Source of the DNA: Roseateles_B sp041912595
GTDB taxonomy: Bacteria > Pseudomonadota > Gammaproteobacteria > Burkholderiales > Burkholderiaceae_C
NCBI GenBank assembly: GCA_041912595.1
Contig: JAYRMR010000024.1
Span: 10,910-74,909, forward strand
Reading direction: 5' to 3'
DNA length: 64,000 nt
Shown: piece by piece, positions 53,565 to 62,584 of the stretch
Layout: every line of letters starts with the position of its first letter
Numbering within the stretch: the stretch's first letter is position 1
Notes under the pieces: generated by a model
The model's database searches: none
What the model was told of the DNA's origin: nothing
Seen by the model: the letters and a program-made list of their open reading frames with translations, nothing else
Position numbers and translations under genes: made by a program

Positions 53565-54496
53565 CACGCGCGCTCCTTTCCGAAGGCGCGGTGCAGGGCC
53601 GCCGTGGCCGCCGCGAGGATCGCGAACAGCAGCCACGACATCGCCGCCGCGGCGCCGAAGTCGTTGAAGTCGAAGGCCAGGCGGTAGAGGTAGACCGCGC
53701 TGCTCATGCCCGCCTGGTCATTGCCGCCGCGGCCGTTGGTCAGCACGAAGGGCTCCTCGAAGAGCTGCAGGCTGCCCACCACCGAGAGCGTGAAGCCGAA
53801 GAGCATCATGCTGCGCAGGCCCGGCAGGGTGATGTTCAGGAAGCGCTGCCAGCGCCCGGCGCCGTCCATCATGGCGGCCTCGTACAGGTCCTTGGGAATG
53901 GTCTGCAGGGCGGCGAGGTACAGCACCGTGTGGAAGCCCACGTAGCGCCAGAACACGACCAGCGCGATGGCGGGACGCAGGCGGTCCGGATCGTTGAGCC
54001 AGTCGATGGCCTGCGCCGGCAGCAGCAGGCCGAGGCCCGGGATCTGGCGCAGCGCCGCCAGGGCGCTGTTGATCAGGCCGTAGTCGGTGGAGAAGAGCGC
54101 GCTGAACAGGATGGCGATGGCCACCGTCGAGGTGATGTAGGGCAGGAAGTAGGCGCCCATCAGCGCATTGCGCCAGCGCTGGCCGAGCGCCTGCAGGCCG
54201 CAGGCCAGGGGCAGGGCCACCAGATGCTGGGGCAGCGCGCTGGCCACGCCCAGCCACACCGTGTTGCCCAGGGACTTCCAGAACCAGGCGTCCTTCAGCG
54301 CGAAGGCGAAGTTGTCCAGGCCGACCCACTCCATCGCCGCGAGGCCGCTGGTGGGCTCCCAGCGGTTCAGCGCCAGCCACAGCGAGAACAGCAGCGGGAA
54401 GAGGCCGAAGACGGCGAACAGCACGAGGAAGGGCGCGAGGAGCACATAGGGCGCGTGCTGCGGGCGGATGCGTGGGCGCAAGCGCAGGCGGCTCAT
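53564..54496 (-). CDS. ABC sugar permease, MalF/MsmF type
   Basis: A 310-residue inner-membrane permease, six helices, with EAA motif DLYEAAMMDGAGRWQRFLNITLPGL. Start 54496 overlaps the binding-protein stop by four bases (ATGA). First permease of the importer, no long periplasmic loop as E. coli MalF has. Confidence 0.92.
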   Translation of the reverse strand: MSRLRLRPRIRPQHAPYVLLAPFLVLFAVFGLFPLLFSLWLALNRWEPTSGLAAMEWVGLDNFAFALKDAWFWKSLGNTVWLGVASALPQHLVALPLACGLQALGQRWRNALMGAYFLPYITSTVAIAILFSALFSTDYGLINSALAALRQIPGLGLLLPAQAIDWLNDPDRLRPAIALVVFWRYVGFHTVLYLAALQTIPKDLYEAAMMDGAGRWQRFLNITLPGLRSMMLFGFTLSVVGSLQLFEEPFVLTNGRGGNDQAGMSSAVYLYRLAFDFNDFGAAAAMSWLLFAILAAATAALHRAFGKERA

Positions 54497-55749
54497 CGTG
54501 CGGCCCTCGTCAGCAGCAGGCGCTCGGCGTCGCCCAGGGCGCTCGCGATGTCCTTGCCGCGGGTGAGCACCTTGTCCAGCTCGGTGTTGATCACCTCGTC
54601 GGCGAAGGCGTCCTGGCGGTGCACGGCCACGGGGGTGATCCGGCGGGCGGCGTCGCGCCACAGGTGCCGGGCCCGCTGGCCGCCCAGGAAGGCCACCGGC
54701 TCGTCGAAGAAGGGGTCCTCGAAGGTGTCGACCAGGGCCGGGAAGATGTCATGCGTCTGGAAGGCGTCCAGCAGCAGGGTCTTGTTGAGGGTCAGGTCTT
54801 GCATGAAGTCCCAGGCCAGGGCGCGGCGCGCGGGGTCGCCCTTGGCGGGCAGGGCGTAGAAGCTGCCGCCGTAGGCCGCGAAGGCGCCCTCGGGGAGCTG
54901 GGCCGCACGCCACAGGCCGCGGGTCTTGGGCGCCAGCCAGGAGCCCATGAAGCCCACGAGCCAGGCGCCGATCATCTGCGTCGCGATCAGGCCGCGGCGG
55001 AAGCCCTCGGTCCAGTCGCTGGACCAGTTGTAGACCTTGGCGTCCAGCCCCTCCGCGCGCACCTGGCGGGCCAGCTCGAAGGCCCGCTGGAAGCGCGGGC
55101 CGTTGACCAGCACGCGGTTGTCGTGGCTGAAGTAGAGGCCCTCGCCGTCCTGCACGCCGGTGCGGATCAGGATGTCCTTCATGTCACGCGCATGGGCCAG
55201 GAGGTAGGCGCCGGTCTGGCGGCGGATCTCGCGGCCGGCGGCCACATAGCCGACCCAGCTGCCGTTGAGGTCCTCGGCCTTCAGCCCGGCGCGGGCCAGC
55301 AGGTCCTGGCGATAGAGCAGGGTGCCGGGGCCGATGTCCGAGGGCAGGGCGACGAGCTCGCCGCGGCGGTTGCTGGCCTGGCCCCAGGTGTAGGGCACGA
55401 AGCGCTCGCGCAGGCGGTCCGCCTGGCAGGGCGCCTGGCGCAGATCGAAGAGCCCGCGGCCCTGGGCGAAGCGGCCCACGTAGCCGACCTCCAGCGCCAT
55501 CAGGTCCGGCAGATGGCTGCCGGTGGACAGCGCCGTGATCATGGCCGTGTGGTGGTCGTTCATCTCGCGGCTGATGACCTCCACCTCCACGCCCGGGTGC
55601 CGCGCCGTCCAGGCCGGCACGGCGGCGCGGACGATGGCGTCCAGCTTGGGATAGGCGGCGACGGTCAGTCGCTGCGGTGCCGCTGCCCGTCCGGCCCCGG
55701 CCCACAGGCCCAGGGCCAGCCCGAGGCCGGCGCGTCGTTGTGCATCCAC
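54493..55749 (-). CDS. ABC sugar transporter substrate-binding protein
   Basis: A 418-residue periplasmic protein of the carbohydrate (MalE/UgpB) cluster. Signal peptide (LGLALGLWAGAGRAAA) is followed by the first lobe (RLTVAAYPKLDAIVRAAVPAW) and LPDLMALEVGYVGRFAQ, PSDIGPGTLLYRQDLL and WDFMQDLTLNK typical of the family. GTG at 55749 is the in-frame start. First gene of the operon, with a perfect LacI-type palindrome 99 bp upstream. Confidence 0.9.
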   Translation of the reverse strand: MDAQRRAGLGLALGLWAGAGRAAAPQRLTVAAYPKLDAIVRAAVPAWTARHPGVEVEVISREMNDHHTAMITALSTGSHLPDLMALEVGYVGRFAQGRGLFDLRQAPCQADRLRERFVPYTWGQASNRRGELVALPSDIGPGTLLYRQDLLARAGLKAEDLNGSWVGYVAAGREIRRQTGAYLLAHARDMKDILIRTGVQDGEGLYFSHDNRVLVNGPRFQRAFELARQVRAEGLDAKVYNWSSDWTEGFRRGLIATQMIGAWLVGFMGSWLAPKTRGLWRAAQLPEGAFAAYGGSFYALPAKGDPARRALAWDFMQDLTLNKTLLLDAFQTHDIFPALVDTFEDPFFDEPVAFLGGQRARHLWRDAARRITPVAVHRQDAFADEVINTELDKVLTRGKDIASALGDAERLLLTRAAR

Positions 55750-55847
55750 GTTGTCTCTCGTCGTTGTCTTGGGCGCGTCGGGGCGCCTGGGAATCGTGGG
55801 CCGGAGGGCCGCGTCTCGCGATCGGTGCCGTCTCTTTGCGCTGATCG

Positions 55848-55861
55848 TGAAAGCGCTTTCA
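55848..55861. promoter_or_regulatory. LacI-type operator before the ABC operon
   Basis: TGAAAGCGCTTTCA, a perfect 14-bp palindrome, identical to the one upstream of the TonB receptor gene. It lies between the halogenase-like gene and the binding-protein gene. Confidence 0.85.
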
Positions 55862-55943
55862 AACTATAGGGAAGCCCTGGGGTGATGTCAATGGCGCCAG
55901 CCCGGATCGGGGGACGCATCGGCGGGGTTGCGGCCGACGGGCC

Positions 55944-57467
55944 TCAGGCCACGGCCTGCGCCGCCTTCGCCTGGGCCGCCGCGCAGAAGCGCCGCACATA
56001 GGCCTCGTGCGCCGGCAGCGACTGCACGGTGTGCGCCACCTGCTCGTGCAGGCCGCCCAGGAACTGCCGCAGCTCGGCCTCGCCCATGAGATCTGCCACC
56101 GGGTGGTAGGCCTGCGGCACCAGGCCCTGGCCCATCATCACCTGGATCCAGGAGTTCTCGGCGAAGAGCTCGTCGGCCGGGCGGAACACGCGGCCGGTCT
56201 GCGCGAAGAGTTCGAGGCGGTGGCGCAGGCTCGGCGGCACCGCCATCTCGCGGCAGTGCGTCCACAGCGCCGAGCCCTCGCGGGCGTTGAGGTGGTAGTG
56301 CAGGACGATGAAGTCGCGGATGTGCGCCAGATCCTGCTGCGTCTGGCGGTTGAATTCCTCGATGTCGCAGGCCTGGATGCCGCCCGCCGGGAACATCTGC
56401 AGCAGGCGGATGGCCGCGCGCTGGATCAGGTGGATGCTGGTGGACTCCAGCGGCTCGATGAAGCCGCTCGCGAGGCCCACGGCGATGCAGTTCTTCTCCC
56501 AGGTGCACAGGCGCTGGCCCGGCGTGAAGCGCAGCACGCGCGGCTGGATCAGCAGCTCGCCCTCCACGTGGCGGCGCAGCACGTCCGGCGCGTCGGCGTC
56601 GGCCAGCAGGCGGCTGCTGTAGACGAGGCCGTTGCCCACGCGGTGCTGCAGGGGGATGCGCCACTGCCAGCCGAAGTCATGGGCGATCGAGCGCGTGTAG
56701 GGCGGCGCCTCGCGCACCGCGGCGGTCTGCACGGCCACGGCGCGGTCGCAGGGCAGCCAGTGGGTCCAGTCCTCGTAGGCCACGCCCAGCGTCTCGCCCA
56801 GCAGCAGGGACCGGAAGCCGGTGCAGTCGATGAAGAGATCGCCCTCGACGAGGCTGCCGTCCTGCATGCGCAGCGCGCTCAGGGCACCGTCGGGGCCGTC
56901 GGTCCGCACCTCGGCGATCTTGCCCTCGATGCGCTGCACGCCGTGCTGCTCGGCGATGGCGCGCAGGAAGCGGGCGTAGCGCGAGGCATCGAGGTGGTAG
57001 GCGTAGTTCAGGCCGTTGCGCGGCAGATGGGCGAAGCGCTGCGCCTCGGCGGCGCGCAACTCCAGGCAGTACTCGCCGTAGGGCCGGGCCAGGCCCTGAC
57101 GCCGGCCCTTGAGCCAGAAGTGCTGGAAACCGGCGCTCCAGTGGTCGTGGCCGGTGCGGCCGAAGGCGTGGATGTAGGACTCGCCGGGCGTCTTCCAGCC
57201 CTCGAACTGGATGCCCAGCTTGAAGGTGGCCTGAGTCGCGGCCATGAACTCGGCCTCGTCGATGCCCATCAGCTCGTGGTAGGCGTGCAGGGCCGGGATC
57301 GTGGCCTCGCCGACGCCGACGGTGCCGATCTCCTCGGACTCCACCAGGCGGATCTGCAGCTGGCGCCCGAGCAGCTTGCCCATGAGCGCGGCGACCATCC
57401 AGCCGGCGGTACCGCCCCCGGCGATGACGACGCGGCGGACGGGCTGGGAGGTGTGGAAGGGAGTCAT
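55944..57467 (-). CDS. Tryptophan-halogenase-like flavoprotein
   Basis: A 507-residue flavin-dependent halogenase-family protein. GGGTAGWMVAALM binds FAD, WQWRIP (267-272) is the hallmark motif, and Lys83 (TFKLGI) sits where catalytic Lys79 of PrnA does. The Glu of PLESTS matches the other catalytic residue. Genes of this type recur beside TonB receptors and SapC in plant-polymer loci, where no halogenated product is known. ATG 57467 chosen: the longer frame would run through the upstream cupin gene. A reducing partner (flavin reductase) is not encoded nearby. Confidence 0.85.
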   Translation of the reverse strand: MTPFHTSQPVRRVVIAGGGTAGWMVAALMGKLLGRQLQIRLVESEEIGTVGVGEATIPALHAYHELMGIDEAEFMAATQATFKLGIQFEGWKTPGESYIHAFGRTGHDHWSAGFQHFWLKGRRQGLARPYGEYCLELRAAEAQRFAHLPRNGLNYAYHLDASRYARFLRAIAEQHGVQRIEGKIAEVRTDGPDGALSALRMQDGSLVEGDLFIDCTGFRSLLLGETLGVAYEDWTHWLPCDRAVAVQTAAVREAPPYTRSIAHDFGWQWRIPLQHRVGNGLVYSSRLLADADAPDVLRRHVEGELLIQPRVLRFTPGQRLCTWEKNCIAVGLASGFIEPLESTSIHLIQRAAIRLLQMFPAGGIQACDIEEFNRQTQQDLAHIRDFIVLHYHLNAREGSALWTHCREMAVPPSLRHRLELFAQTGRVFRPADELFAENSWIQVMMGQGLVPQAYHPVADLMGEAELRQFLGGLHEQVAHTVQSLPAHEAYVRRFCAAAQAKAAQAVA

Positions 57468-57490
57468 GGGGGCCTCGTCGGGTGGGGGGC

Positions 57491-58495
57491 TCAGCGATTG
57501 AGCTTGTTCAGCAGCAGGGCGCGCAGGCGGCGGTGGGCAGTCTCGTCCAGCGGACCGAGCACGCCGCGCGCCTGCGGGGGCAGGTGGGCGGCGGTGTGCT
57601 CGCCGGCCTCGAAGACGTAGTGGTCGAAGAGTGCGCGCCAGGCCTCGCGCTCGGCCGGCGGCAGGTCGCGCACCGTGGCCAGGGCCAGCCACAGGGCGCT
57701 CGTGGGCGAGTCCTGCCACGGCGGCGTGCGGCGCCACCAGTAGTTGAGCAGGCCGCTGAACGGGTCCAGCGCCTCCACCTGGTGCCACCACTGGCTGGGG
57801 ATGTAGATGGCGTCGCCAGCCTCGAGGGTCACCGCTTGCGCGCGGGCCTGCGCGGCGGCGAAGCGCGGGAAGCGCTGCAGGTCCGGCGCGGCGGCATCGA
57901 CGAGGCTGATGGGCTGGCCGGCCGGCGTGAGGTCCAGCGGGCCGATGTAGAGATCGCCCACGGCCTCGGGCGGATAGAGCGTGAAGCGGCGGCGGCCGCT
58001 GACGCAGCAGGCGATGTTGCGGGGCCAGTCCTGGTGCGCGGGCACGGTGACGCGGTTGCCCAGCCACAGGCTCGCCAGCGGCGGCTCCTCGGCCTCGATG
58101 CGCAGCGGATGCGACGCCAGCAGCCCCGGCAGGCAGGTTTCGACGGTGGTCGAGCCCATGTAGACGGTGGACGGCGCCGGGTCGTCCAGCGCGGCCATCA
58201 GCTCGTCCAGCACAGCGCCGAAAGGCAGCAGGGCCCGGCTGAAGTTGAAGCCCTGGACATCGGGCGTGTAGGCGATCCGGCCGCCGGTCTCCGGCGCCAT
58301 GCGGTAGACGCCCACGGTGGTGTCCTGCCAATGGCGGCGCAGCAGCGCGGCGGCGTCACGGGGGCTGCGGCGGCTCGCCTGCACGAGCGGCCAGTGCGAG
58401 ACCAGCCCGCGCAGCACGCAGGGCGTGTCGCCCTCGGGGCCGTGGCCGGTCAGCGAGGCCGGCACCTCGCCGGGGATGCAGGGCAGCTCGCGCAT
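57491..58495 (-). CDS. Cupin-like JmjC-type protein
   Basis: A 334-residue cupin_8/JmjC-like protein. A possible Fe(II) triad is His154 and Asp156 (PAHQDW) with His238 (SQWWHQVE). It resembles cupin-like hydroxylases. It lies between SapC and the halogenase-like gene, 10 bp after the first and 23 bp before the second, so they form one unit. Whether it hydroxylates something or stabilises a carbohydrate-modifying complex is unknown. Confidence 0.85.
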   Translation of the reverse strand: MRELPCIPGEVPASLTGHGPEGDTPCVLRGLVSHWPLVQASRRSPRDAAALLRRHWQDTTVGVYRMAPETGGRIAYTPDVQGFNFSRALLPFGAVLDELMAALDDPAPSTVYMGSTTVETCLPGLLASHPLRIEAEEPPLASLWLGNRVTVPAHQDWPRNIACCVSGRRRFTLYPPEAVGDLYIGPLDLTPAGQPISLVDAAAPDLQRFPRFAAAQARAQAVTLEAGDAIYIPSQWWHQVEALDPFSGLLNYWWRRTPPWQDSPTSALWLALATVRDLPPAEREAWRALFDHYVFEAGEHTAAHLPPQARGVLGPLDETAHRRLRALLLNKLNR

Positions 58496-58505
58496 CGCGG
58501 GGCTC

Positions 58506-59213
58506 TCAGCCGCGGCGCTGGTCGCGCTGCACCAGCTCGCCGAAGCGCGACAGCGAGGCCACGGCCATGGCCAGCGGCAGCCAGTCGCCCCGCTCGTGCA
58601 ACTCGGCCACGACGTCGCCAGGCAGTGCGGCCAGGCGCTCCTCGTGGATCACATGGAAGCCGCCGATGCGGCGCATGCCGCCCTCGGGCCGCGGCAGGTC
58701 GAGCGCCATGGGCTCCAGCAGCTCCAGGCGCAGCAGGGTGTCGATGAAGGCGGGCAGCGTCTGCAGGCCCTCGTGCAGGGCCTGCAGCACGCCGATGCGG
58801 CGCTCCAGCAGCGGCGACAGGCCGCCCTGGGGCAGGAAGAGGGGCTCGCCGCCGCGCTCACCATCGCGCATGCTGAGGCGCGGGCTGTCGAGGTCGATGT
58901 GCACGACCCATTGCGTGGCGTCGCGGCCCACCATCAGCGGCTGGCGTTCCATCGCCCAGGGCAGGTGCGGGGCCTCCCAGCCCTCGGGGCCGAGAAAGAG
59001 ATTGCCGGTGCCGCTGAGGCTCATCAGCGCCACGGGCTGGAAGGGCAGCTCGCCGCTGCCGGCCTGGAAGACGATGGGAAAGCAGCCCTGCAGCAGGCGG
59101 AACTCCGCCGGGACCGTGGGCACGGCCGCCAGGTCGTCGCCGTAGGCCGCTGACGGCGCCGGGTCGAGGTGCAGGTCCTGGTGGCTGATGTTGTCGAGCA
59201 GGGCGGGGCGCAT
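58506..59213 (-). CDS. SapC-family protein
   Basis: A 235-residue SapC-like protein: the N-terminal HQDLHLDP, EFRLLQGCFPIVFQAG, LMSLSGTGNLFLGPEGWE and a C-terminal GGFHVIHEERLAALP are typical. SapC was named from an S-layer locus in Campylobacter, but in proteobacteria it accompanies TonB receptors and halogenase-like proteins. No signal peptide. Function unknown. It follows the receptor gene after 124 bp. Confidence 0.85.
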   Translation of the reverse strand: MRPALLDNISHQDLHLDPAPSAAYGDDLAAVPTVPAEFRLLQGCFPIVFQAGSGELPFQPVALMSLSGTGNLFLGPEGWEAPHLPWAMERQPLMVGRDATQWVVHIDLDSPRLSMRDGERGGEPLFLPQGGLSPLLERRIGVLQALHEGLQTLPAFIDTLLRLELLEPMALDLPRPEGGMRRIGGFHVIHEERLAALPGDVVAELHERGDWLPLAMAVASLSRFGELVQRDQRRG

Positions 59214-59337
59214 GGTGGGGGGCTTGTTCGGATCGGGCGGAGCCGATGGTAGAGAGACCGGGATCCCGCCGGGATGGGCAGGATCCCTGAGCGAGCGCCG
59301 CCGCCGGGCCGTCGGGCGGCGCTCATCCGCGGGACGC

Positions 59338-62334
59338 TCAGAACGTGTAGCGCGCGCCGACCATGAAGCGCCGGCCGGTCTGCGTCACCGACTGCACCTC
59401 GAGCTTCGTGCGGCCGTGCGTGCGGATCACGCCGTCGTTCAGGTTGATGGCCTCGACCTGGAAGCTCAGCTGCGGGCTGTACTTGTAGCCGATGCTCAGG
59501 TCCCACTGACCGTAGGGCTCGGTGTAGGACGGGCCGGAGCCGCCGTTCACCGCCGCATTGGTGCTGTTCAGGAACTCGCCGCGCCAGTTGTAGGCCGCGC
59601 GGACGCTGAGGCGGTCGTCCTCGTAGAAGCCCACCAGATTGGCGGAGTTGCTGAGGCCCACCAGCGCGTTCTGGTCCTTCAGGTCGTCGTTCTGGAACTT
59701 CAGGCCCGAGCGCACGAACGTGTAGTTCGCGGCCATGCCGAAGCCGCTGCGGCCGAAGGCGTGCTGCACGTTCAGCTCCACGCCGTTGATGTGGTCGCTG
59801 CGCTGGTTGGTCGGCACGCTGATGTTGAACACCGCCATCGGATCACCCGACTGCCCCGCGATCGTGCCCAGCGCATTGCCCGAGCCGTCCACGCCGGTCT
59901 TCACGATGCCGTTGCGACCGTTGTAGGTGTTCAGCAGGTAGTTGCGCACGCAGGTCAGGTCCGCGCCGCCGCAGGAGGCGGCCGCTTCCTTGAACAGCGC
60001 CCCGTTGATGGGCGAGGTCAGGCTGAACGGAGTCATCGGGACCACGCTGGTGCCGATGTAGTTGCTGATGTTCTTGCGGAAGATGCCGATCGCGGCGTAG
60101 CTGCTCTTGGCGTAGTAGTACTCGGCCGAGAGGTCCAGGTTCTTCGACAGCAGCGGCTTCAGGCCCGGATTGCCCTGGTTGCCGGAGCCGCCGGCGGCGC
60201 GGTACTCGGTGAGCGTCTGCCCGCCCTGGATCTTGTCCCAGCCCGGGCGGCCGATGGACTCGCCGAAGCTGGCGCGCACCTTCCACTGGCTGCTCAGCTC
60301 GGCTTCCCAGTCGATGCTGGGCAGCAGGTAGCTGTACTTGCCCGAGAGGCTCGTGAAGCCCGGTGCGCCCTTCAGGATGGCGAACTCGTTGGCCGAGACC
60401 CACTGGATGCCCGTGGCGATGGGCACCAGGGCCTGGGAGTCGACCTTGGTGCGCTCGTAGCGCAGGCCCATGGCGAGGCCCATCGGCACGCCCCAGTCGA
60501 AGTCGGTGCTGTACTGCACGAAGGCGCTGGTGCTGCGCTCCTGGGTGCGGCGGTCGTCGTCGAAGTTGTCCGAGGACTTGAACCACTTGTCGCTGCCGTC
60601 GGCCTTCACGGCGGCGTCGCGCACGGCGTTGAAGTCCCAGACGAAGAAGTTGTTCACCATGGCCGAGCGGTCCGCCGAGCCCATGGCGCGGCCGAAGTAC
60701 TGCTGGATGGTGTCGGCCTGCCAGAGGCTGTCGGCGTAGTCGCTGGGCTTGTTGTGGCCGCCCCAGTCGTTCTGCTGGACGTTGGCGAAGGCGGTGCGGT
60801 TGTTCACCTTGGTCAGGCCCACGCCGAAGTCCAGGTTGGAGGCGTCCGACAGGGTGTACTTGCCCTTGACCTGCGCCTGGTCGATCGCGTTGCGCATGTA
60901 GGCATTGCGGAAGGACGAGCCGGTGACCTGCATCAGGCTCGCGCTGTCCGCCGGGTTGCCGGACAGGCCGATGCCCAGCACGGGGAACTTGCCGGAGAAG
61001 TCCACGCGGTCGCTGGCGCGGTTCTGCATGGACACGCCCAGCGCGTTGTTCGTGCCGTAGGGGCTGTCCGCGCCGGCGGTGGCCACGGAATGGTGCGCGT
61101 CGAACTCCATCTTCAGGCGGTCCGAGGCCCGCCAGACGGCGTTGAAGCCGGTGGAGTCGTTCTTGTTCTTGGTGCCGAAGTAGGCGCCGCCCATGGCCAC
61201 GTCGGCCGGGCCGTTGGTGTAGAGCTCCGAGAAGATCAGCGGCGAGGCGATGGGGCCGTCCGCCCAGATGGTCTTGTCGTAGGCGAAGTTGAACCAGGCC
61301 GAGAGCTCGCTGCGCTTGGTGTGGATCTTGTTCTCGGAGTAGGTCTTGTCCAGCGTCAGCGTCAGGTCCTTCATCGGACGGTACTGCAGCACCAGCTGCC
61401 CGTTGGTGCGGGTGCGCTCGATGCCGTTCATGCTGTACATGAGGTTCTGCGGCACCTCGTACAGGTCCGTCAGCTTGGGCCGGTTGGTGATCTTGCTGCC
61501 GCCGGGCTCGGTGGGCAGGGGCAGCGCCGTCCAGTCGTTGGCGTTGGCGATGTTGCCGGGCTTGGAGTACCAGCCCGCGGCCACGCCGGCCTGGTTGTAG
61601 CCCGAGTTGCGCTTCTGCAGGCTGCCGGTGAGGGCGATGCCGAAGGTGCCGTCGGCGAAGACCTGGCTGTAGATGCCCGAGAGCTCGGGCGTGTTCTGCG
61701 AGCCGGCGATCACGCCGGGCAGGCGCTTGTTGGACTGGTCGCTGACCAGCTTGGCGCCGATGCTGGCAATGGTCTTGGGATTGTCCAGCGGGCGGGCGGT
61801 CTTGATGTTGATCGTCGCGCCGATGCCGCCGGTGGGGTTCTCCGAGCGGCCGGTCTTGTAGACCTCGAGCGCCGCCACGCCTTCGGAGGCGAGATTGGCG
61901 AAGTCGAAGGAACGGGCATTGGAGGCGGTGGTGTCCGCCAGATTGGCGGCCGGCATCTGGCGGCCGTTGAGCAGCACCAGGTTGAAGTCGGGGCCCACGC
62001 CCCGCACGGTCACGCGCGAGCCCTCGCCATTGGCGCGGTCGATGGACACGCCGGCGATGCGTTGCATCGACTCGGCCAGGTTGGTGTCGGGGAACTTGCC
62101 GATGTCCTCGGCCACGATGCCGTCCACCACGCCCTGCGCCTTGCGCTTCAGGTCCAGCGAGCTGTCCAGGCTCTTGCGGATGCCGGTGACCACGACGACG
62201 TCCAGCTTGGCGCTGTCGTCCTTCTTGGCGGGCTCGGCCTGCTGGGCGTGCAGGGTCGGGGCGATGAGAACGGCGCAGGCTGCGGCCAGCCGGCTCAAGG
62301 GGAGGGGGTGTCGGCGGCGCGGATCGCGGGTCAT
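59338..62334 (-). CDS. TonB-dependent receptor for glucan oligomers
   Basis: A 998-residue outer-membrane receptor. Signal peptide (cut near LHAQQA); TonB box about DVVVVTGIR; plug domain with KFPDTNLAESMQRIAGVSIDR and GVGPDFNLVLLNGRQMPAAN; a long 22-strand barrel; last residue Phe, needed for barrel assembly. The sequence type is the large receptor found in glycan loci of Caulobacter and Xanthomonas. Strong AGGAGACAG ribosome site. The palindrome at 62393 lies 59 bp upstream, indicating LacI control. The substrate is inferred from GH16 and GH1 genes. Confidence 0.93.
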   Translation of the reverse strand: MTRDPRRRHPLPLSRLAAACAVLIAPTLHAQQAEPAKKDDSAKLDVVVVTGIRKSLDSSLDLKRKAQGVVDGIVAEDIGKFPDTNLAESMQRIAGVSIDRANGEGSRVTVRGVGPDFNLVLLNGRQMPAANLADTTASNARSFDFANLASEGVAALEVYKTGRSENPTGGIGATINIKTARPLDNPKTIASIGAKLVSDQSNKRLPGVIAGSQNTPELSGIYSQVFADGTFGIALTGSLQKRNSGYNQAGVAAGWYSKPGNIANANDWTALPLPTEPGGSKITNRPKLTDLYEVPQNLMYSMNGIERTRTNGQLVLQYRPMKDLTLTLDKTYSENKIHTKRSELSAWFNFAYDKTIWADGPIASPLIFSELYTNGPADVAMGGAYFGTKNKNDSTGFNAVWRASDRLKMEFDAHHSVATAGADSPYGTNNALGVSMQNRASDRVDFSGKFPVLGIGLSGNPADSASLMQVTGSSFRNAYMRNAIDQAQVKGKYTLSDASNLDFGVGLTKVNNRTAFANVQQNDWGGHNKPSDYADSLWQADTIQQYFGRAMGSADRSAMVNNFFVWDFNAVRDAAVKADGSDKWFKSSDNFDDDRRTQERSTSAFVQYSTDFDWGVPMGLAMGLRYERTKVDSQALVPIATGIQWVSANEFAILKGAPGFTSLSGKYSYLLPSIDWEAELSSQWKVRASFGESIGRPGWDKIQGGQTLTEYRAAGGSGNQGNPGLKPLLSKNLDLSAEYYYAKSSYAAIGIFRKNISNYIGTSVVPMTPFSLTSPINGALFKEAAASCGGADLTCVRNYLLNTYNGRNGIVKTGVDGSGNALGTIAGQSGDPMAVFNISVPTNQRSDHINGVELNVQHAFGRSGFGMAANYTFVRSGLKFQNDDLKDQNALVGLSNSANLVGFYEDDRLSVRAAYNWRGEFLNSTNAAVNGGSGPSYTEPYGQWDLSIGYKYSPQLSFQVEAINLNDGVIRTHGRTKLEVQSVTQTGRRFMVGARYTF

Positions 62335-62392
62335 GGGTCTGTCTCCTGTTGGTATGGGTGTGACAGCAGGGGCGCTTCTAACCCTGCCGCAC

Positions 62393-62406
62393 TGAAAGCG
62401 CTTTCA
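62393..62406. promoter_or_regulatory. LacI-type operator before the TonB receptor
   Basis: TGAAAGCGCTTTCA, a perfect palindrome, identical to the site at 55848. Confidence 0.85.
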
Positions 62407-62491
62407 AATAGTAGCGCCAGCCGCCAAGCGATGTGACCTAGGCATCACCCTAATACGACAGGTGTCCCCTGCGGCAAAGCAACAACGGAGG

Positions 62492-62506
62492 GCCCCGATT
62501 CGGGGC
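62492..62506. terminator. Possible terminator after the LacI gene
   Basis: GCCCCG / CGGGGC with a 3-nt loop, 79 bp past the stop of the LacI gene (minus strand). No T-run, so weak evidence. Confidence 0.35.
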
Positions 62507-62584
62507 GGTGACGTGAAACCGATTTCCGGGGCCGGATCCGGTCGGATTCCCCTGGATTCCCCGCGCCGGGGCGCCCGGGCGGCC

